From: Rhinopithecus roxellana
Taxonomy: Eukaryota > Chordata > Mammalia > Primates > Cercopithecidae
Length of the DNA: 64,000 bases
Direction of reading: 5' to 3'
Assembly: GCF_007565055.1 (NCBI RefSeq)
Contig: NC_044557.1
Coordinates: 71,080,095 to 71,144,094 of the forward strand
A model generated the notes under the pieces. The model worked only from the letters and a program-made list of their open reading frames with translations, did not search any database and was not told the origin of the DNA. Shown piece by piece: positions 57,918-64,000 of this stretch. How positions within the stretch are numbered: the first letter of the stretch is position 1; each line of letters starts with the position of its first letter. The position numbers and the translations under genes were made by a program.

Positions 57918-60900
57918 AAGGTATTCAGGACTTGAACTCAGCTCTGGATCAAGTGGACCTAATATACATCTATAAAGGCCAATGACATTATGAAGAAACC
58001 GTATCAACTAATATGCAAAATATCCAGCTAGCATCACCATGACAGGATCAGAGTCACACATAACAATATTAACCTTAAATATAAATGGGCTAAATGCCCC
58101 AAATAAAAGACACAGACTGGCAAACTGGATAAAGAGTCAAGACCCATTGATGTGCTATATTCAGGAGACTCATCTCATGTGCAAAGACATACATAGGCTC
58201 AAAATAAAGGGATGGAGAAAAAATTATCAAGCAAGTGGAAAGCAAAAAAAAAAAAAAAAAAAAGCAGAGGTAGCAATCCTAGTCTCTGATAAAACAGACT
58301 TTAAACCAACAAAGATAAAAAAAAAAAAAAAAAAAGACAAAGAAGGGCATTACATAATCATAAAGGGATCAATTCAACAAGAAGAGTTAACCTAAATATA
58401 TATGCACCCAATACAGGAGGACCCAAATTCATAAAACAAGTTCTTAGAGACCTACAAAGAGACTTAAACACCCCACTGTCAAAAGTAGACAAGACAGAAA
58501 ACTAATATTCAGGACTTGAACTCAGCTCTGGACCAAGTGGACCTAATAGACATCTTTCTACAGAACTCTCCACCCCAAATCAACAGAATATACATTCTTC
58601 TCAGTGCCACATAGCACTTATTCTAACATCATCCACATAATTCGAAGTAAAACACTCCTCAGCAAATGTGAAAGAACTGAAATCATAACAGTCTCTCAGA
58701 CCACAGTGCAATCAAATTAGAACTCAGGATTAAGAAACACATGCAAAACCACACAGCTACATGGAAATTGAACAACCTGCTCCTGAAAGACTCCTGGGTA
58801 AATAATGAAATTAAGGCAGAAATCACAAAATTCTTTGAAACCAATGAGAACAAAGAGACAATATGCCAGAATCTCTGGGACACAGAGATTCTGCTACAGC
58901 AGTGTTAAGAGGGAAATTTATGCCCACTAAATGCCCACATCAGAAAGCTAGAAAGAGCTCAAACTGACACCCTAATAATTAAAAGAGAGAAGCAAGAACA
59001 AATCCAAAAAAAGCAGAAGACAATAAATAAGATCAGAGCGGAACTGAAGGAGGTAGAGACATTAAATCCTTCAAAATTAAAAATCAATGAATCCAGGGGC
59101 TGGTATTTTGGGGGGAAAAAAAAAAAAGACTGTTAGCTAGATTAAGGAAGAAAAGAGGAAAGAATCAAATAGACACAATAAAAAATGATAAAGGGGATAT
59201 CACCACTGACCCCACAGAAATATAACTACCATCATAGAATACTACAAAAAACCTCTACACAAATAGAAAATCTAAAAGACATGGATAAACTGTTGGACAC
59301 ATATACCCTTCCAAGATTAAGCCAGGAAGAAGTCGAATCCCTGAATAGACCAATAACAAGTTCTGAAAGTGAGGTAATAATGTATGCCAACTTTAAAAAG
59401 GCCAGGACCAGACAGATTCACAGCCCAATTCTACCAGAGGTACATAGAGAAGCTGGTACCATTCCTTCTGAAACTATTCCAAACAATCGAAAAGGAGGGA
59501 CTCCTCTGTAACTCATTTTATGAAGCCAAAATCATCCTGATAACAAAACCTGGCAGAGACACAACAACAAAAAAACTTTAGGCCAATATCCCTGATGAAA
59601 ATCAATGTGAAAATCCTCAACAAAATACTGGCAAACTAAATCCAGTAGCCCATCAAAAAGCTCATCCACCACGATCAAGTTGGCCTCATCCCTGGGATGC
59701 AAGGGTGGTTCAACATACACAAATCAATAAACATAATGCATTACATACAAAAACAAAAAACAAAAAACAGTGACAAAAATCACATGATCATCTGAATACA
59801 GAAAAGGCTTTTGATAAAATTCAACATCCCTTCATGTTAAAAACTCTCAATACGTTAAGGTTTTGATGGAACATATCTGAAAATAAGAGCTACTTAGCCA
59901 ACATTATACTGAAAGGGAAAAATCTGGGAGCATTCCCTTTGAAAAGCAGCATGAGACAAGGATGCCCTCTCTCATCATTTCTATTCAACAAAACATTGGA
60001 AGTTTTGGCCAGGGAAATAAGGCAAGAGAAAAAAATAAAAGGATATTCAAATGGGAAGAGAGAGAGTCAAGTTGTCTGTTTGTAAATGACATGATTTTAT
60101 ATTTAGAAAACCCCATTGTCTCAGCCCCAAAACTCCTTAAGCTGATAATCAACTTCAACAAAGTCTCAGGATACAAAATCAATATGCAAAAATCACAAGC
60201 ATTCCTGTACACCAACAATAGACAAGCAGAGAGCTAAATTATGAATGAACTCCCATTCACAACTGCTACAAAGAATAAAATACCTAGGAGAACAGCTAAC
60301 AGGGATGTGAAGGACCTCTTCAAGGAGAGCTACAAACCACTGCTCAAGGAAATCAGGACAAAAACAAATGGAAAAACATTCCATCCTCATAGATAGGAAG
60401 AATCAATATCGTGAAAATGGCCATACTGCCCAAAGTAATTTATAGATTCAATGCTATTCCCAGCAAACTACCATTGACATTCTTCACAGAATTAGAAAAA
60501 AAATACTTTAAGTTTCGTACGGAACAAAAAAAGAGCCCATACAACCAGGACAATCCTAAGCAAAAATAACAAAGCTGGAACCATCCTGCTACCTGACTTC
60601 AAACTATACTAGAAGGCCACAAAAACCAAAATGGCATGGTACTGGTACCAAAAGAGACTTTAGAAATAACACACATATCTACAACCATCTGATCTTTGAG
60701 AAACTTGACAAAAATCAAGCAATGGGGAAAGGATTTCCTACTTAGTAAATGGTGCTGGGAAAACTGGCTAGCCATATGCAGAAAACTAAAACTGTACCCC
60801 CTCCTTACACCTTATACAAAAATTAACTCGAGATGGATTAAGACTTAAATATAAAACCCAAAACCACAAAAACCCTAGAAGAAAACCTAGGCAATACCAT

Positions 60901-62004
60901 TCAGGACATAGGTATGGGCAAAGACTTCATGATGAAAATACCAAAAGCAATGGCAACAAAAGCCAAAATTGACAATTGGGAACTAATTAAGCTAAAGAAC
61001 TTCTGCACAGCAAAAGAAACTATCATTAAAGTGAACAGGCAACCTACAGAATGGTAGAAAATTTTTGTAATCTACTCATCAAAGGGCTAGTATCCAGAAT
61101 CTACAAGCAACTTACATTTACAAGAAAATAACCCCAAGAAAAAGTGGGCAAAGGATATGAACAGACACTTCTCAAAAGAAGACATTTATGTAGCCAACAA
61201 ACATGAAAAAAAAACAGAAAAGCTCAGCATCACTGATCATTAGAGAAATGCAAATCAAAACCACAATGAGACACCATCTCATACCTGTCAGAATGGCAAT
61301 TATTAAGAAGTCTGGAAACAATAGATGCTGGCAAGGCTGTGCAGAAATAGGAATGCTTTTACACCATTGGTGGAAAGGTAAATTAGTTCAGTCATTCTGG
61401 AAGACAATGTGGCAATTCTTCAAGGATCTAGAACCAGAAATACCATTTGACCCAGCAATTCCATTACTGGGTATATACCCAAAGGAATAGAAATCATTCT
61501 ACTATAAAGACACATGGACACATATGTTTACTGCAGCACTATTTACAATAGCAAAGACATGGAACCAACCCAAATGCCCATCAATGATCCACTGGATAAA
61601 GAAAATGGGCACATATACACCAAGGAATACTATGCAGCCATAAAAAGGAATGAAATCATGTTCTTTGCAGAGATATGGATGAAGCTGAAAGCCATCATTT
61701 TCAGCAAACTAACACAGGAACAGAAAACCAAACATTGCATGTTCTCACTCATAAGTGGGAGTTGGACAATGAGAACACATGGACACAGGGAGGGAAACAA
61801 CACACACTGGGGCCAGTCAGGAGGTGGGAGCAAGGGGAGGGAGGGCATTAGGACAAATAGCTAATGCATGCAGGGCTTAAAACCTAGATGACAGGTTGAC
61901 AGGTGCGTCAAACCACCATGGCAAATGTATACCTATGTAACCTACACATTTTGCACTTGTATCCTGGAACTTTTTAAGTTAAAAACAAAAACAAGGTATT
62001 AAGG
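57918..62004 (+). mobile_element. 4-kb L1P element, 5'-truncated at the inter-ORF region
   Basis: After a 50-bp ORF2 patch (57922-57971), the inter-ORF spacer (GAAGAAACCGTATCAACTAA) leads to the ORF2 start codon at 58039 and ORF2, then the 3' UTR to about 61990. ORF1 is absent. ORF2 is broken: the endonuclease frame stops at 58395. The RT FADD-box motif reads LFVND (60076-60090), losing a catalytic aspartate. Later open pieces are 59962-60237, 61203-61490 and 61514-61864. A-tracts of 20 (58244-58263) and 19 (58317-58335) interrupt the endonuclease region. 12-bp flanks (AAGGTATTCAGG at 57918, AAGGTATTAAGG at 61993) fit a target-site duplication. L1PA/PB age; inactive. Confidence 0.93.
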
Positions 62005-64000
62005 CAACAAATAGCACAATAGGAAAGTACCTCATATCTCAATACTAGCATTGAATGTAAATGGCCTAAATGCTCCAATTAAAAGATACTGAATAGGCTG
62101 GGGGTGGTGGCTCACACCTGTAATCCCAACACTTTGGGAGGCCAAGGCAGGCAGATCACCTGAGGTTGGGAGTTCAAGAGCAGCCTGATTAACATGGAGA
62201 AACCCTGTCTCTAAGAAAAATGCAAAGTTAGCCAGGTGTGGTGGCACATGCCTGTAATCCCAGCTACTCAGGAGGCTGAGGCAGGAGAATTGCTTGAACC
62301 TGGGAGGCAGAGATTGCGATGAGCTGAGATCACGTCAAAAAAAAAAAAAAAAAAAAATACAGAATGGCAGAGTGATTAAGAATTCACCAACCAAGTACCC
62401 GCTGTCTTCAAGAGACTCTTTTGACACATAAGGAGTCACATAAGGTAAAGGAGTGGAAACGATATTCCGTGAAAATGGATACCAAACGCAAACAGAAGCA
62501 GTTATTCTTATATCAGACAAAACAAACTTTAACAGCAGTTAAAAAGGACTAAGAGGGACTATATATGCACCTAACACTGGAGCTCCCAAATTTATAAAAC
62601 AATTACTACTAGATCTACTACTAGATCTAAGAAATGAGATAGATGGCAACACAATAATAGTGGGGGACTTGAGTACTTCACTGACAGCACTAGACAGGTC
62701 ATCGAGATAGTCAACAAAGGAAAAATGGACTTAAACTATACCCTAGAACAAATGGACTTAACAGATATTTATAGAACATTCTAACCTAGAACTGCAGAAT
62801 ATACATTCTTTTCATCAGCTTATGGAACATTCTCCAAGATAGACCATATGATAGGCCACAAAAGAAGTCTTAGTAAATTTAAGAATATCAAAATTATATC
62901 AAGTACTCTCTCAGACCACAGTGGAATAAAATTGGAACTGAACTCCAAAAGGAACCTCAAAACCATGCAAATACATGGAAATTAAATAACCTGCTCCTAA
63001 ATGATCATTGGGTACACAATGAAATAAAGATAGAAATTTAAAAATTCTTTGAACTGAACAATAATAGTGACATAACCTATCAAAACCATTGGGATACAGC
63101 AAAGATGGTAGTAAAAGGAAAGTTCACAGCATTGAATGCCTATATCAAAAGTCTGAAAAAGCACAAATAGACAATGTAAGGTCACATCTCAAGAAGCTAG
63201 AGAATTGAGAACAAACCAAACCCAAACCCAGTAGAAACAAAGAAATAACCAAGATTAGAGAAGAACAAAATAAAATTGAAACAAAAAATACAAAAGATAA
63301 ATGAAACAAGCTGGTTCCTTGAAAAGACAAATAAAATTGATAGACCATTAGCATGGTTAACCAAGGAGAGAAGATCCAAATAATCTGAATTAGAAATGAA
63401 ATGGGAGATATTACAACCAATACCATAGAAATACAAAAGATTGTTCAAGTCTACTATGAATAGCTTTACACACATAAACTAGAAAATCTAGAGGAAATGA
63501 ATAAATTCCTGGAAATACACAACTCTCCTAGATTAAATCAGGAATAAATGGAAACTCTAAGCAGACCAATAACAAGCAGTGATATTTAAATGGTAATTTA
63601 AAAGTTACCAACAAAGTCAAGGACCAGATTCACAGCTGAATTCTATCAGATATTTAAAGAAGAATTGGTACCAATCCTCTTGACACTATTTCAAAAGATA
63701 AAGAGGGAATCCTCCCTAAATCATTCTAAGAAACCAGTATCACCCTAATACCAAAACCAGGAAAGGACCTCACAAAAAAGAAAGAAAACCACAGACCAGT
63801 GTCCGTAATTAACATAGAAGTAAAAATCCTCACTAAAATATTAGCTAACTGAATCCAAAAGCATATCAAAACAACAATCCATCATGATCAAGTGGGTTTC
63901 TTACCAGGGATGGTTTGACATACAAAAGTGAATAAATGCAATACACATAAACTTCACATAAACAGAATTAAAAATCACATGATCATTTCAATAGACCCAG
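62001..64000 (+). mobile_element. Older L1 (L1PB/L1MA), ORF2 part, runs off the window
   Basis: Starts with the region before ORF2 (AAGGCAACAAATAGCAC, GTACCTCATATCTCAATAC) and follows ORF2 through the endonuclease into the RT region (CCAGTGTCCGTAATTAACAT, CATCATGATCAAGTGGGTTTC at the far end). Many stops and frameshifts. A 12-bp tandem duplication (ACTACTAGATCT) lies near 62605-62628, and the segment near 62550 is shortened. The preceding younger L1 inserted close to its 5' edge, and an Alu sits at 62096-62358. Confidence 0.9.
62096..62358 (+). mobile_element. AluS, sense, with a 3' right-arm deletion
   Basis: Begins GGCTGGGGGTGGTGGCTCAC. The right arm reads TTGCTTGAACCTGGGAGGC and GAGCTGAGATCACGTC, then passes straight into the A tail (62336-62358). 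About 40 bp that normally hold CACTCCAGCCTGGGC are missing. It interrupts the L1 phrase AAAGATAC/AGAATGGC, and diverged copies of GATAC.GAAT on both sides fit its duplication. Confidence 0.9.

Noticed and set aside
58039..61864. Possible active L1
   Set aside because: ORF1 is missing, ORF2 is broken by stops and frameshifts, and the RT catalytic motif is changed to LFVND.
62911..63475. Overlapping minus-strand frames rich in F, L and S
   Set aside because: They are antisense to L1 ORF2; the bias comes from the A-rich sense strand.
1..64000. CRISPR array, operon, ribosome-binding sites or a bacterial/viral defence locus
   Set aside because: The DNA is primate, full of Alu and L1. No regularly spaced repeats or prokaryotic gene layout occurs.

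Overview
This window is primate nuclear DNA, and I found no intact protein-coding gene, no rRNA or tRNA gene and no CRISPR array in it. It is AT-rich and built almost wholly from interspersed repeats: Alu, L1, L2 and MIR elements, ERVL-MaLR and ERV1-type LTRs, and Tigger and Charlie DNA transposons. No open reading frame exceeds about 190 codons, and the long ones lie in repeats. The Alu at 32461-32766 carries the base pattern of the cercopithecine AluYR lineage (GCTCAAGCC, GAGACGGGTGG, GCGTAAACC, GAGATCCAGCC). The truncated Alu at 11060 reads the same way. I therefore infer an Old World monkey (macaque, baboon or a relative) rather than an ape. The window is either intergenic or lies inside a very long intron.

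Layout. 1-5.2 kb: a 25-bp-stem hairpin, one Alu, and unassigned sequence with an inverted AGGTCA-type repeat around an octamer. 5.2-6.7 kb: an LTR followed by an L2 tail. 7.9-10 kb: MIR and MLT1. 10.7-15.7 kb: several old L1 pieces on both strands, broken by Alus and an antisense MLT1. 16.7-18.2 kb: a Tigger/MER2 remnant, an Alu and a MER5. 19.4-21.5 kb: a truncated young L1 and, 1.5 kb further on, an internal L1 fragment flanked by 33-35 bp duplications. 22.5-28 kb: antisense old L1s with an Alu, plus an MLT1-type LTR. 28.8-39 kb: MIR, L2, an LTR inserted in an L2, the AluYR, a Tigger, an Alu inside an LTR-like segment, and a protein-like antisense remnant at 37.3-37.7 kb. 39-50 kb: mostly unassigned, with MIR, MLT1, a MER1-type element, a perfect 43-bp tandem duplication and an old L1. 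50-57.9 kb: a TA/CA microsatellite, a solo LTR, a palindromic repeat, a degraded ERV (LTR, primer-binding site, leader) that received a MER1B, an Alu and another LTR. 57.9-64 kb: a 4-kb L1 inserted near the 5' end of an older L1, which runs off the end of the window and itself carries an Alu.

There is no genetic system of cooperating genes here. What can be learned is insertion history: clean target-site duplications, nested insertions, an L1 copy with an ORF2 patch at its 5' end, an L1 filler without poly(A), and a few hairpins and protein-like stretches that need a database search. Family names come from remembered consensus features, and boundaries of old elements are approximate.
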